Shown: positions 15,617-22,555 of the stretch, piece after piece
How positions within the stretch are numbered: position 1 is the first letter of the stretch
How the letters are laid out: each line of letters opens with the position of its first letter
From: JAZSNA01 sp045536135
Lineage (GTDB): Bacteria > Pseudomonadota > Alphaproteobacteria > CAAHEQ01 > UBA3637
Reading direction: 5' to 3'
Assembly (NCBI GenBank): GCA_045536135.1
Contig: JAZSNA010000019.1
Coordinates: 1 to 23,901 of the forward strand
Length of the DNA: 23,901 nucleotides
Position numbers and translations under genes: made by a program
Notes under the pieces: generated by a model
Database searches by the model: none
What the model was told of the DNA's origin: nothing
Seen by the model: the letters and a program-made list of their open reading frames with translations, nothing else

Positions 15617-16385
15617 TATCTTCACTAACTGGTGAATTTTCATCATAGTCTAAAACGGATTTATGGCTTTGAATCGCTTTTGGAACAGCCTCATCACATC
15701 GAATAATCCCGATTAAACCGATTTTTCGTCCTAAAAATTTTTCACAAGCTTTCGCCAAAGTTTCGAAAATATATTCCCCCTCTAACGATGATGCCGCCTG
15801 ATTAACAATAACCTGCACGACCATTTGTGGATTTTCAATCAAAACCATTTTAATGAAAGTATAACTTTCGGCCAAACTTTGCGAATTTAATACAACAATA
15901 ATCCGACCCGCCATTTGAATAAACTTTAATTGTTTTTTTTCACTTCCGCCACCAACATCGACCACAACCCGGTGATAACCCGAAGCCAATTGTTTTAAAT
16001 CATTTAAAATCAGACTTAACCGCGGTATCGGGAGTTGCGATAAAGCCAATTGTTGACTTTGCCCGCTGATGACATCAAAACCATAATCCAGACAAGTTGT
16101 TAAAGCCTTCGTCATCGGTACTTGACCTTTAATAATACAATCCAAATTTTTATCCGCCACCCATCCCAATTGCCAATCGATATTCGGTGCGCCCAAATCG
16201 CCGTCAAACAACAAAACTTTTTCACCTTTTTTTGCCCAAAAATGAGCTAACGCCACAGATATAAAGCTTTTTCCGACACCGCCCTTTCCGGAAGTAATCA
16301 AAATAAACGGATTTTCATAAATTTTTCGGCTCGCCGAGGATTTATTTTTTTGATCCGAAGCCAAAATTTTCATTAAATCCAACAT
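15591..16385 (-). CDS. flhG: MinD/ParA-like ATPase, FlhG type
   Basis: P-loop ATPase that in flagellated bacteria works with FlhF to set flagellar number and place. It has the deviant Walker A KGGVGKS (34-40), the D-G-D-x-G-x-x-N-x-D motif (FDGDLGAPNIDWQLG) and a switch segment VVVDVGGG. The FlhG activator motif DQAxxLR is not intact; only ASDQKNK remains near residues 9-15. Without its neighbours it could be called a generic MinD-like protein, but following flhF with a one-base overlap (TAATG) in an operon with fliFG and fliN supports FlhG. AAAGGA precedes the start. Length 264 residues. Confidence 0.82.
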   Translation of the reverse strand: MLDLMKILASDQKNKSSASRKIYENPFILITSGKGGVGKSFISVALAHFWAKKGEKVLLFDGDLGAPNIDWQLGWVADKNLDCIIKGQVPMTKALTTCLDYGFDVISGQSQQLALSQLPIPRLSLILNDLKQLASGYHRVVVDVGGGSEKKQLKFIQMAGRIIVVLNSQSLAESYTFIKMVLIENPQMVVQVIVNQAASSLEGEYIFETLAKACEKFLGRKIGLIGIIRCDEAVPKAIQSHKSVLDYDENSPVSEDIKQIGLIL

Positions 16386-17296
16386 TATTTATCCTTTGAT
16401 GATAAAATCATCCTTGCCAAACTCTTTGCATCTGCCGGCAATAAAATATCAGATGCCAGATGAGAAACACTAAAATCTCCCAAAGGAATTTGTCCACGCC
16501 AAGCTGCCGTCAAAATAGCCCCGATACGACCCGATAAATCTAACCGTGTCCCGATAATTCGAACAGGATTTAACGAGCTGATTTGATCTGTTATTTCAAG
16601 TATATCATCGACATCAACACCGGCAGGAATCACCCAATTTAACTCCGCAGATATACCCGAAATTAAATTTTTTAAATCCTGTATCTCTTTTTCCTGAAAG
16701 AAATTCACACCGAAAGTATCAATTAAAACAACATCCTCATCGGTATTCGTTATAATTTTTTGAATTTCCGCTGAATTTTTTGCCCGAAACAACGGCACTT
16801 TCAAAATATCCGTAAAGGCGGATAATTGACTAATTCCGCCGGCTCTTTTTGTATCACATGAAATCACACAAATACTTTTACCTTTTAACTTTAACGCCAC
16901 CGCTGTCTTCGCCAAAGCCAAGGTTTTACCGACACCGGGCATTCCGATAAAAATAAAACACCGTCCGTCAGAAGAATTTAAAGGTTCAAAACGAAACACA
17001 TCTGCCAAAGCCGATGCTAATAACAATTCGTCATTTTTATCTTCACCGGATAAATGTTGTATGATTTTTTCAATTAAACTGTCATGTAGATGATGTCTTT
17101 TTAAAACATTTGAAATTTTTTGCCGATAATCGACCTGAAAAATATCAGATATATTTTCTTCATCAACCGCCACCGTCAATTTGACCCCATCCGCCACTTT
17201 ATGATTAGCCACAATCAAGGCCTTATCACCAAAATCGGCGCGAATTTTTTCCATAGCCATTGATACATTTAAAGCGGTATATGTTTTTATTTTCAT
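16385..17296 (-). CDS. flhF: SRP-type GTPase FlhF
   Basis: Third member of the SRP/FtsY GTPase family, involved in placing the flagellar base. The N-terminus MKIKTYTALNVSMAMEKIRADFGDKALIVANHKV aligns with FlhF starts. The N domain is at about 60-110. The NG core has Walker A GMPGVGKT (118-125), SCDTKRAGGISQLSAFTDIL (the family's D-T-x-R-x-x-x-x-x-QL) and TRLD (250-253) for TKLD. The DTAGR motif is altered to DTFGV (193-197), and the C-terminal GQ-x-x-PDD motif is degenerate (SHLASDILLP). At 303 residues it is shorter than most FlhF because the basic B region is small. The ATG overlaps the fliN stop by 4 bases. Confidence 0.82.
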   Translation of the reverse strand: MKIKTYTALNVSMAMEKIRADFGDKALIVANHKVADGVKLTVAVDEENISDIFQVDYRQKISNVLKRHHLHDSLIEKIIQHLSGEDKNDELLLASALADVFRFEPLNSSDGRCFIFIGMPGVGKTLALAKTAVALKLKGKSICVISCDTKRAGGISQLSAFTDILKVPLFRAKNSAEIQKIITNTDEDVVLIDTFGVNFFQEKEIQDLKNLISGISAELNWVIPAGVDVDDILEITDQISSLNPVRIIGTRLDLSGRIGAILTAAWRGQIPLGDFSVSHLASDILLPADAKSLARMILSSKDK

Positions 17297-17598
17297 AAGA
17301 CCAACTCTGTTAAAACAACACTTAATTCTTCGGCGACTTCCACCAATTCCCCTTTTGCAATTAAAACATTATTGGCATAAATATCCAATGTTTGATTAAG
17401 CATTTTATTTAAAGATACGACATCACCGGCATTTAATTCCGTTAATTGTCCGATAGTCATTTTTTTATGACCGACCACGGCCGTAATTTCCACGGGAATA
17501 TCTGCCAAAGCCGAAAATCGATCAACACTATCACTTTGACTAGTTGACATTTTACTTTGAGCCATTTTTAAAAATTCGGCTTTTTGTTTTTCATTCAT
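17293..17598 (-). CDS. fliN: Flagellar switch protein FliN (SpoA domain)
   Basis: C-ring component of the flagellar motor. Nearly all of the 101 residues form a SpoA domain: ADIPVEITAVVGHKKMTIGQLTELNAGDVVSLNK, then IYANNVLIAKGELVEVAEELSVVLTELV, matching FliN's conserved V-x-V-x-x-G and G-E-V-V-x-V-x-x-x-x-G/S-V-x-V-x-x-I/L pattern. The start has AAGGGA upstream and overlaps the fliFG stop as ATGA. No FliM or FliH gene is adjacent. Type III secretion SctQ-like proteins share this domain, but FlhF/FlhG and FliG neighbours favour a flagellar origin. Confidence 0.85.
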   Translation of the reverse strand: MNEKQKAEFLKMAQSKMSTSQSDSVDRFSALADIPVEITAVVGHKKMTIGQLTELNAGDVVSLNKMLNQTLDIYANNVLIAKGELVEVAEELSVVLTELVL

Positions 17599-18776
17599 TT
17601 TGTATCCCTTATATCTTTCATAATTTTGACAATTTTATCCTGAGCCTCATCAATATCTTTTAACAGAACCATTCCCAAGTTTTGCCGTTGCATACGCAAT
17701 AAGTTTAAATCTTTGACATCCAAGACCCGTTCGACACATCCGGCCACTTCATCCGAAGCCCCTCGCAAAGCCACAGCCAACTGATACCGATCCACTAAAG
17801 TCAGAACCTTTTTGACCTCCATGGGTGAAAAAGTGGTTAAGTCCTCGATATTAAACATTAATTTTGAAATAGACTTCACTTCTTCCCGTTCAATATTCTC
17901 CCGCATATTTTGAATAATATCCGGTTTAAGGTTTTCCAATAAATCTTTCATATTTCGATGAACGAATTGTTGAGTTAAGGCCGGTTCGATTAAATCACTT
18001 TTAATGGTTTGAGACAAACTTTGCAAGACATCCGGCGAAATATTTTGCACATGATACATCGCCTGGACGATTTGCCGAGCTACCCCCACATCCATTTGAT
18101 TCAGCACATTTGCGGCCTGAGTTGCCTTAATTTGAGTTAAGGCAACTGCTGCCACTTCCGGCATTTCCTTTTGTAAAAAGCGTGCAGTTTCTTTGGGGTC
18201 TAAATCAGCCATTTCATCAAAGACGGACCTTTTTTTGCCCACGGTCGGCGTTAAAACGACCGGATTTTCTTTTTTTTCTTTTGGAGATACGGGCCAAAAC
18301 AACAAGATCAACCCGATTCCGACTAATACACCCAAACCGATATTTTTCCAAGGCCAATTCAACTTTTTCTCCATTCTGACGGGTTGATAAGCCACCATAA
18401 CCTGATCCCCACGCATGGGATTAAAACCAATAGCGGATTTGATTAAATATTCCACAATTTGATGATGCTTTGGTGTTCCATTAATCACAACGGATACGGA
18501 CAAGTGTTCGGTCATTTCCTTTTCCAATTGCGAAGAAGTAAACAAAGCACTGGCAACGGAAGAAGAAACGGTGATATTTCCGCTTCCAAACATCGGTTCC
18601 AAAATATTTTGAATTTTTTGATTCAAGTGTTTTTCGGTTAAAAAATTCACTTGTTTATATTCGCCCAAAACGACAGCATTATTCATCTGGAAAGGTGCAT
18701 ACAAAACGGCAATAACAACCAAAATGATTGCCAACAAAATAAATCTAAGTAGCGAAAATTTCTGACACCTTTCCAT
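17595..18776 (-). CDS. Natural FliF-FliG fusion: minimal MS-ring domain joined to rotor/switch domains
   Basis: One continuous 393-residue frame. Residues 11-29 form membrane segment 1. Residues 44-133 match the FliF RBM3 region: LNQKIQNILEPMFGSGNITV, HLSVSVVINGTP, and the FliF hallmark IKSAIGFNPMRGDQVMVAYQP. Residues 146-163 form membrane segment 2. After a short linker, 185-305 match the FliG middle domain (FLQKEMPEVAAVAL, SPDVLQSL) and 306-390 the FliG C-domain (LMFNIEDL, DRYQLAVALRGA, DIDEAQDKIVKIM). RBM1, RBM2, the beta-collar insertion, the FliF C-tail and FliG N-domain are absent; normal FliF plus FliG total about 850-900 residues. It heads the operon with fliN-flhF-flhG. No Shine-Dalgarno; predicted leader of about four bases. 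Confidence 0.85.
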   Translation of the reverse strand: MERCQKFSLLRFILLAIILVVIAVLYAPFQMNNAVVLGEYKQVNFLTEKHLNQKIQNILEPMFGSGNITVSSSVASALFTSSQLEKEMTEHLSVSVVINGTPKHHQIVEYLIKSAIGFNPMRGDQVMVAYQPVRMEKKLNWPWKNIGLGVLVGIGLILLFWPVSPKEKKENPVVLTPTVGKKRSVFDEMADLDPKETARFLQKEMPEVAAVALTQIKATQAANVLNQMDVGVARQIVQAMYHVQNISPDVLQSLSQTIKSDLIEPALTQQFVHRNMKDLLENLKPDIIQNMRENIEREEVKSISKLMFNIEDLTTFSPMEVKKVLTLVDRYQLAVALRGASDEVAGCVERVLDVKDLNLLRMQRQNLGMVLLKDIDEAQDKIVKIMKDIRDTK

Positions 18777-18787
18777 TATGACTTTGA

Positions 18788-18819
18788 ATCATAAAGAAAA
18801 ATGATAAAGAAAAAGTTAA
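18788..18819 (-). promoter_or_regulatory. fliFG promoter: CtrA-like box and GANTC-overlapped -10
   Basis: On the minus strand TTAACTTTTTCTTTA (18819-18805), 11 bases, then TATGAT (18793-18788), matching TATAAT at five positions. The box covers the place of a -35 element, as at activator-dependent CtrA promoters. The -10 runs into GATTC (forward GAATC, 18786-18790), a GANTC methylation site. The ATG is 11 bases after the -10. Confidence 0.62.
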
Positions 18820-18823
18820 TTTT

Positions 18824-19366
18824 TTATTCTTTTTTTGATACGATAACCATTGCTTCCCGCAAGATTCGATTATCATCAAAAATATATCCTTTTTGCCATT
18901 GTCCAAGTACTGTATTTTCGGGCTTATTATTATCGACCACTTGCGACACAGCCTTTTGCGTATGAGGATCAAAAGGTTTATCCAAAGCATCGACCACCGT
19001 AATTTTATTTTTAGCCAAAGCGGTTTCAAACGCCTTTTGCGTCAGTTGAATTCCGCCGACCAAATTTTTGATAAATTGATTATCCTTTAACTCCTCGGGA
19101 ATAGGATGTTCCAACGCCCGATCCAAATTATCGGCAATCGGCAAGATATCCAAAGCCAAATCGGCGACGGCATTTTGTTTGGCATTTTTGATATCGATTA
19201 AAGTTCTTTTTTTCAAGTTTTCCATATCAGCCAAAGTCCGCAGTAATTGATCTTTTAACTCGGCGACTTCTGTATTTAATTTTTCTACAGTTTCATCTTT
19301 TTTATTAGACTTATTTTTGACATTTTCTTTTTTTTCTTGAATTTTTTCTTTATTTTGCTGTGTCAT
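18824..19366 (-). CDS. grpE: GrpE, nucleotide exchange factor for DnaK
   Basis: Cytoplasmic co-chaperone that releases ADP from DnaK. An N-terminal Lys/Glu-rich coiled coil (about 1-75, EKLNTEVAELKDQLLRTLAD) leads into MENLKKRTLIDI and LDILPIADNLDRALEH, both family-typical. The C-terminal beta domain has PFDPHTQKAVSQV, VLGQWQKGYIFDDNRILREAMVIVSK. Length 180 residues. The start has AAGGGAG five bases upstream. hrcA, often next to grpE in Alphaproteobacteria, is absent, and I see no CIRCE element. It is divergent from rph, a common alphaproteobacterial neighbour. Confidence 0.96.
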   Translation of the reverse strand: MTQQNKEKIQEKKENVKNKSNKKDETVEKLNTEVAELKDQLLRTLADMENLKKRTLIDIKNAKQNAVADLALDILPIADNLDRALEHPIPEELKDNQFIKNLVGGIQLTQKAFETALAKNKITVVDALDKPFDPHTQKAVSQVVDNNKPENTVLGQWQKGYIFDDNRILREAMVIVSKKE

Positions 19367-19439
19367 CTTGACTCCCTTGCTAAAAAAGTTTACATATACC
19401 TATATATATACCAAAATATTTTTTTTGCAAGAGGATACC
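19367..19439. promoter_or_regulatory. Shared divergent promoter region of grpE and rph
   Basis: The 73-base gap contains an alternating TATATATATA tract (19401-19410) that can serve as -10 for both directions. Rightward, TTGCTA (19377-19382) lies 18 bases before TATATA. Leftward, TTGCAA (from forward TTGCAA near 19425-19430) lies 16-18 bases before TATATA. Both genes have normal Shine-Dalgarno sequences and leaders. No sigma32-like or CIRCE site is evident. Confidence 0.4.
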
Positions 19440-20156
19440 ATGAGAAAAGATAATCGTAAATCGGATCAAATGCGACCGATAACCATAATTCCGCATTATA
19501 ACCCCTATGCCGAAGGGTCTTGCCTGATTAAGGTTGGTCAAACCCATGTGATTTGCACGGCCACCATAGAGTCGGGCGTTCCCAAGTTTTTAAAAGGCAC
19601 TGGTGAAGGGTGGATTACGGCCGAATACGGCATGTTGCCTCGTTCCACGGTGGAACGGATGGATCGAGAATCCAAAAAAGGTCAATCCGGTCGTACACAA
19701 GAAATTCAACGTTTAATCGGTCGCAGTCTGCGTAGTGTGGTTGATTTTTCACTATTGGGCGAACGTACCATAAAGATTGATTGTGATGTCATTCAAGCGG
19801 ACGGAGGCACTCGAACGGCCTCTATTACGGGTGGATATGTTGCAATGTCGTTGGCAATTCAAAAGATGATGAAAGACAACAACTTATCACAAAGTCCGAT
19901 AAAAGGAATGGTCTGTGCCATATCTTGCGGGATTGTAGATGGTATTCCCATGACGGATTTAGCTTATGATGAAGATTCAAAAGCCGACACGGACGGTAAT
20001 TTTATCTTGACAGACAAAGGTGAAATTATTGAAATTCAAACGACGGCCGAAAAAGAACCGATGAGTAAAAAAGATTTTTTAACTCTTTTATCCCTTGCCA
20101 CAAAAGCGTGTAAGAAAATAGCCCTTATTCAAACAAAGGCCATAAAAAAAGATTGA
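19440..20156 (+). CDS. rph: Ribonuclease PH
   Basis: Phosphorolytic 3'-5' exoribonuclease that trims tRNA 3' ends. Family motifs run through its 238 residues: MRPITIIPHYNPYAEGSCLI, GEGWITAEYGMLPRST (55-70), EIQRLIGRSLRSVVD, and the phosphate-binding region QADGGTRTASITGGYVA (119-135). The start was set at 19440 because GAGGA lies just upstream; a longer in-frame extension to 19368 lacks family similarity and overlaps the promoter region. Divergent from grpE. Confidence 0.96.
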   Translation: MRKDNRKSDQMRPITIIPHYNPYAEGSCLIKVGQTHVICTATIESGVPKFLKGTGEGWITAEYGMLPRSTVERMDRESKKGQSGRTQEIQRLIGRSLRSVVDFSLLGERTIKIDCDVIQADGGTRTASITGGYVAMSLAIQKMMKDNNLSQSPIKGMVCAISCGIVDGIPMTDLAYDEDSKADTDGNFILTDKGEIIEIQTTAEKEPMSKKDFLTLLSLATKACKKIALIQTKAIKKD

Positions 20157-20181
20157 CTTTTGGGGTTAAATATTTTATCCT
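20153..20181 (+). promoter_or_regulatory. Promoter of trcR-gapR overlapping the rph stop
   Basis: TTGACT (20153-20158) contains the rph stop TGA (20154-20156). A 17-base spacer and TATCCT (20176-20181) follow. The predicted start near 20188 gives a leader of about 32 bases with Shine-Dalgarno AAAGGGA. Confidence 0.5.
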
Positions 20182-20219
20182 AAATCATAATTTTAACACT
20201 AGATGAAAGGGAAAATAAA

Positions 20220-20747
20220 ATGAATCGTCCTTTAATGCCAAAGGCGACGGCCGTATGGCTTGTTGACAATACAACATTATCATTTAAACAAATTGCGGAT
20301 TTTTGTGGCATGCACGAACTGGAAGTTCAAGCCATTGCCGACGGCGACATTGCCACCAACATCATGGGTTTAAATCCGATTATCGGCGGACAAATTACAG
20401 CCGAAGAAATCAAGGCTTGTGAGGCGGATTCCACCCGCACACCGCAAATGGCTCCCCGAGAAGAGCTTGCTCCACGGAAAAAGGGTGTTAAATATACGCC
20501 GATGGCTAAACGAGTTGACCGTCCGAATGCGATTGCTTGGATTATTAAACATCATCCGGAAATTGATGATACTCAAATCATTAAATTAATCCGCACGACT
20601 CACGCCACAATTGAATCCATTCGGAATAAAACCCATAAGAATATGGAAGAAATCACACCGCAAAGTCCTGTTTTTTTGGGTCTTTGTACCGAGGAAGAAT
20701 TGGAAGTTGCTTCTGCAACATCTGTGAAACATATCGAGGTAAAATAA
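20220..20747 (+). CDS. trcR: Cell cycle transcriptional regulator TrcR (DUF1013)
   Basis: Member of an alphaproteobacterial-specific family annotated as a cell-cycle transcription regulator. Conserved parts visible are PLMPKATAVWLVDNTTLSFKQIADFCG at the N-terminus (a helix-turn-helix-like segment), LEVQAIADGDIATNIMGLNP, KYTPMAKRVDRPNAIAWIIKHHPE and TQIIKLIRTTHATIESIRN. At 175 residues it is slightly shorter than many homologues. AAAGGGA precedes the ATG. gapR follows after one base between stop and start, so the two are cotranscribed. The family assignment is from recognised sequence pattern; the regulatory targets are not known from this window. Confidence 0.88.
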   Translation: MNRPLMPKATAVWLVDNTTLSFKQIADFCGMHELEVQAIADGDIATNIMGLNPIIGGQITAEEIKACEADSTRTPQMAPREELAPRKKGVKYTPMAKRVDRPNAIAWIIKHHPEIDDTQIIKLIRTTHATIESIRNKTHKNMEEITPQSPVFLGLCTEEELEVASATSVKHIEVK

Positions 20748-20748
20748 A

Positions 20749-20997
20749 ATGGATGAAATCGTTAAAGGTGGTCTGGATGACCGTTTAAAATCATATTTTG
20801 ATCGAATTGAACGATTAGAGGAAGAAAAAAAAGAAATTTCGGCCGATATTCGTGAAATTTATGCCGAAGCCAAAGGCAACGGTTATGATCCGAAAATCAT
20901 GCGTCAAGCCCTTCGTTTAAAGAAAATGAATCCCAATGATCGGGCCGAGGCTGAATTTTTATTGGAAGAATACAAAGCCAAATTGGGATTGGATTAA
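20749..20997 (+). CDS. gapR: GapR-like nucleoid-associated protein (DUF2312/UPF0335)
   Basis: Small protein that in Caulobacter binds overtwisted AT-rich DNA ahead of replication forks and stimulates type II topoisomerases. The 82 residues match the family throughout: RLKSYFDRIERLEEEKKEISADIREIYAEAKGNGYD forms the long dimerising coiled coil, then PKIMRQALRLKKMNPNDRAEAEFLLEEYKAKLGL. GAGG precedes the ATG. It is cotranscribed with trcR and followed by a strong terminator. The function is transferred from the family. Confidence 0.92.
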   Translation: MDEIVKGGLDDRLKSYFDRIERLEEEKKEISADIREIYAEAKGNGYDPKIMRQALRLKKMNPNDRAEAEFLLEEYKAKLGLD

Positions 20998-21012
20998 GAT
21001 TGGACAATCCTT

Positions 21013-21044
21013 AAAAAAAGGGGGAAGACAACCCCCTTTTTTTT
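21013..21044. terminator. Bidirectional intrinsic terminator between gapR and the GT39-like gene
   Basis: A7-GGGGG, loop AAGACAA, CCCCC-T8. The symmetric A/T flanks allow use in both directions, ending trcR-gapR on the plus strand and the glycosyltransferase operon on the minus strand. Confidence 0.9.
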
Positions 21045-21049
21045 ATCTA

Positions 21050-22555
21050 CTAATTTGTTTTTCCCTCTTGCGGTGTATCATTTGTTTTAATTAAATTATT
21101 TTGTTTTTCTTGCCTTTGAACATATTGTTCCGCTTCTTCTGACGTCATAGGAATCAAACAAAACTTTTTATCAAAATCAATCCGATTGATAAATGGGTAT
21201 TGACAACGGAAATAATCGGGCGTCATCAAATAAATCCGTTTTTTATCTTTAATGGAATTGATTTTTTCTTCCCGTCGATCGTAAAATTCATCTTGATGAA
21301 GAACAATATTACCAAAAGAATTCGTCACTAATATTTCATATTCCGGTAAATAATACTTCCAAATCATTTGAGCAAAGGACTCTTCACAAATAATTAAACT
21401 ATCTTCCACCGAAATATCTTTCCGAACCATTTGAGAAAATTCTTTTATAAAATCGGAATGAATTCGCTGATATGTTAAATCATACGACGCCCCAAAACCC
21501 AATATTAAAAAAAGGATGAAAACTTTTTTCATAAATTTGATTTGACAAACCGAAATCGCAAAAGATAAAAACAAAAAACCGTTTAAAATAATAAAATAAC
21601 GAATAAATAACATCGGTCGAATTAAAACGGAAATTGAAAATGCCAACACAAAAACCAATAAATAGATTAAAATCGAAGACAAAATATCCGTTTTAAATTC
21701 CTTTTTCCGATCAGCAAAAAACTGAATAATCCCAAACCATATCGACACAAGGATAAAAGCATTTACAGGAACAATCAATCCCAAAGGATTTGGAATATAA
21801 GGAAGAACAAAAACATTAAACCCTTCTAAAACTTTTTGGTAATCCACAAACCATTTACCTTTCATATAATGATATTGACCCAAAAAATTCATAATCCATG
21901 GCGAAAAAACCACACATAACATAACACCGCAACCGAATAATTTCATCAAATCCCGCCAACGGAATTGATACAACAAACGATATCCCAATATCGCATAAAC
22001 AATGCATAAACCCATCCCGCAATAATAATGAGTCCAAACCGCCATAAAGCTGAACAAAATAAACTTAATCCAATCACTTGGTAAATTAAATCGCAAAATA
22101 CATAATGCATAAACCCAGACCGCCGTCATCAATAAAAACGCCAAACCATACATCCGTAAATCACAGATAAGATAGACTGTCACAGGGAAAAATAAAACCA
22201 ATCCGATAAACCATAACGCCACTTTTTCCCCATAAAGTCGCCGAACGGGGAAGATACCCAAACAAGCGGTTAAAACAATACACAATATATTAAAACACCG
22301 TCCCCAAGCCAAGGCGTAATACCCAAACGGGCTCATCCACGCCCGAAGCAAGATATAATGAAATGGCGGATGACCGTCTTCCCGAGCCAAAACCCGTATC
22401 ATATCCGACCACGAATACGAAAACACCGTTAATGTATATTGTTCATCATGCCATGCATTATAATTATTTAAAAGCCCCAAATAACATAAAACAGCAACCA
22501 AAATCAACAAACATGATTTTTGAATAAAAGATAATCCGTTAAACCACTTAATCAT
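21050..22555 (-). CDS. GT39/ArnT-like polytopic membrane glycosyltransferase
   Basis: Probably transfers a sugar from a polyprenyl-phosphate donor to an envelope acceptor at the outer face of the inner membrane. The 501-residue protein has about ten or more hydrophobic segments. The first periplasmic loop carries NAWHDEQYT with the acidic pair Asp37-Glu38, the GT-C catalytic feature, and REDGHPPFHYILLRAW (59-73), the typical H-P-P-x-x-x motif of this superfamily. A soluble C-terminal part of about 120 residues follows. It lies directly after a polyprenol-phosphate sugar synthase (8-base overlap, AGAGGA upstream of the ATG), which likely makes its donor. The acceptor and the sugar are unknown. 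Confidence 0.75.
   Translation of the reverse strand: MIKWFNGLSFIQKSCLLILVAVLCYLGLLNNYNAWHDEQYTLTVFSYSWSDMIRVLAREDGHPPFHYILLRAWMSPFGYYALAWGRCFNILCIVLTACLGIFPVRRLYGEKVALWFIGLVLFFPVTVYLICDLRMYGLAFLLMTAVWVYALCILRFNLPSDWIKFILFSFMAVWTHYYCGMGLCIVYAILGYRLLYQFRWRDLMKLFGCGVMLCVVFSPWIMNFLGQYHYMKGKWFVDYQKVLEGFNVFVLPYIPNPLGLIVPVNAFILVSIWFGIIQFFADRKKEFKTDILSSILIYLLVFVLAFSISVLIRPMLFIRYFIILNGFLFLSFAISVCQIKFMKKVFILFLILGFGASYDLTYQRIHSDFIKEFSQMVRKDISVEDSLIICEESFAQMIWKYYLPEYEILVTNSFGNIVLHQDEFYDRREEKINSIKDKKRIYLMTPDYFRCQYPFINRIDFDKKFCLIPMTSEEAEQYVQRQEKQNNLIKTNDTPQEGKTN

Noticed and set aside
15591..16385. Division-site MinD
   Set aside because: No minC or minE is adjacent, and the gene overlaps flhF in a flagellar operon, so FlhG is the better call.
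17595..18776. Interpretation as a type III secretion SctJ/SctD ring protein
   Set aside because: The N-terminal half matches the FliF RBM3 signature (SAIGFNPMRGDQVMV) that SctJ lacks, and the C-terminal half carries FliG motifs with flhF, flhG and fliN as neighbours.
19368..19439. N-terminal extension of RNase PH
   Set aside because: It lacks family similarity, covers the divergent promoter region, and a Shine-Dalgarno directly precedes the internal ATG at 19440.
19367..19439. CIRCE/HrcA operator ahead of grpE
   Set aside because: No TTAGCACTC-N9-GAGTGCTAA-like repeat is present.
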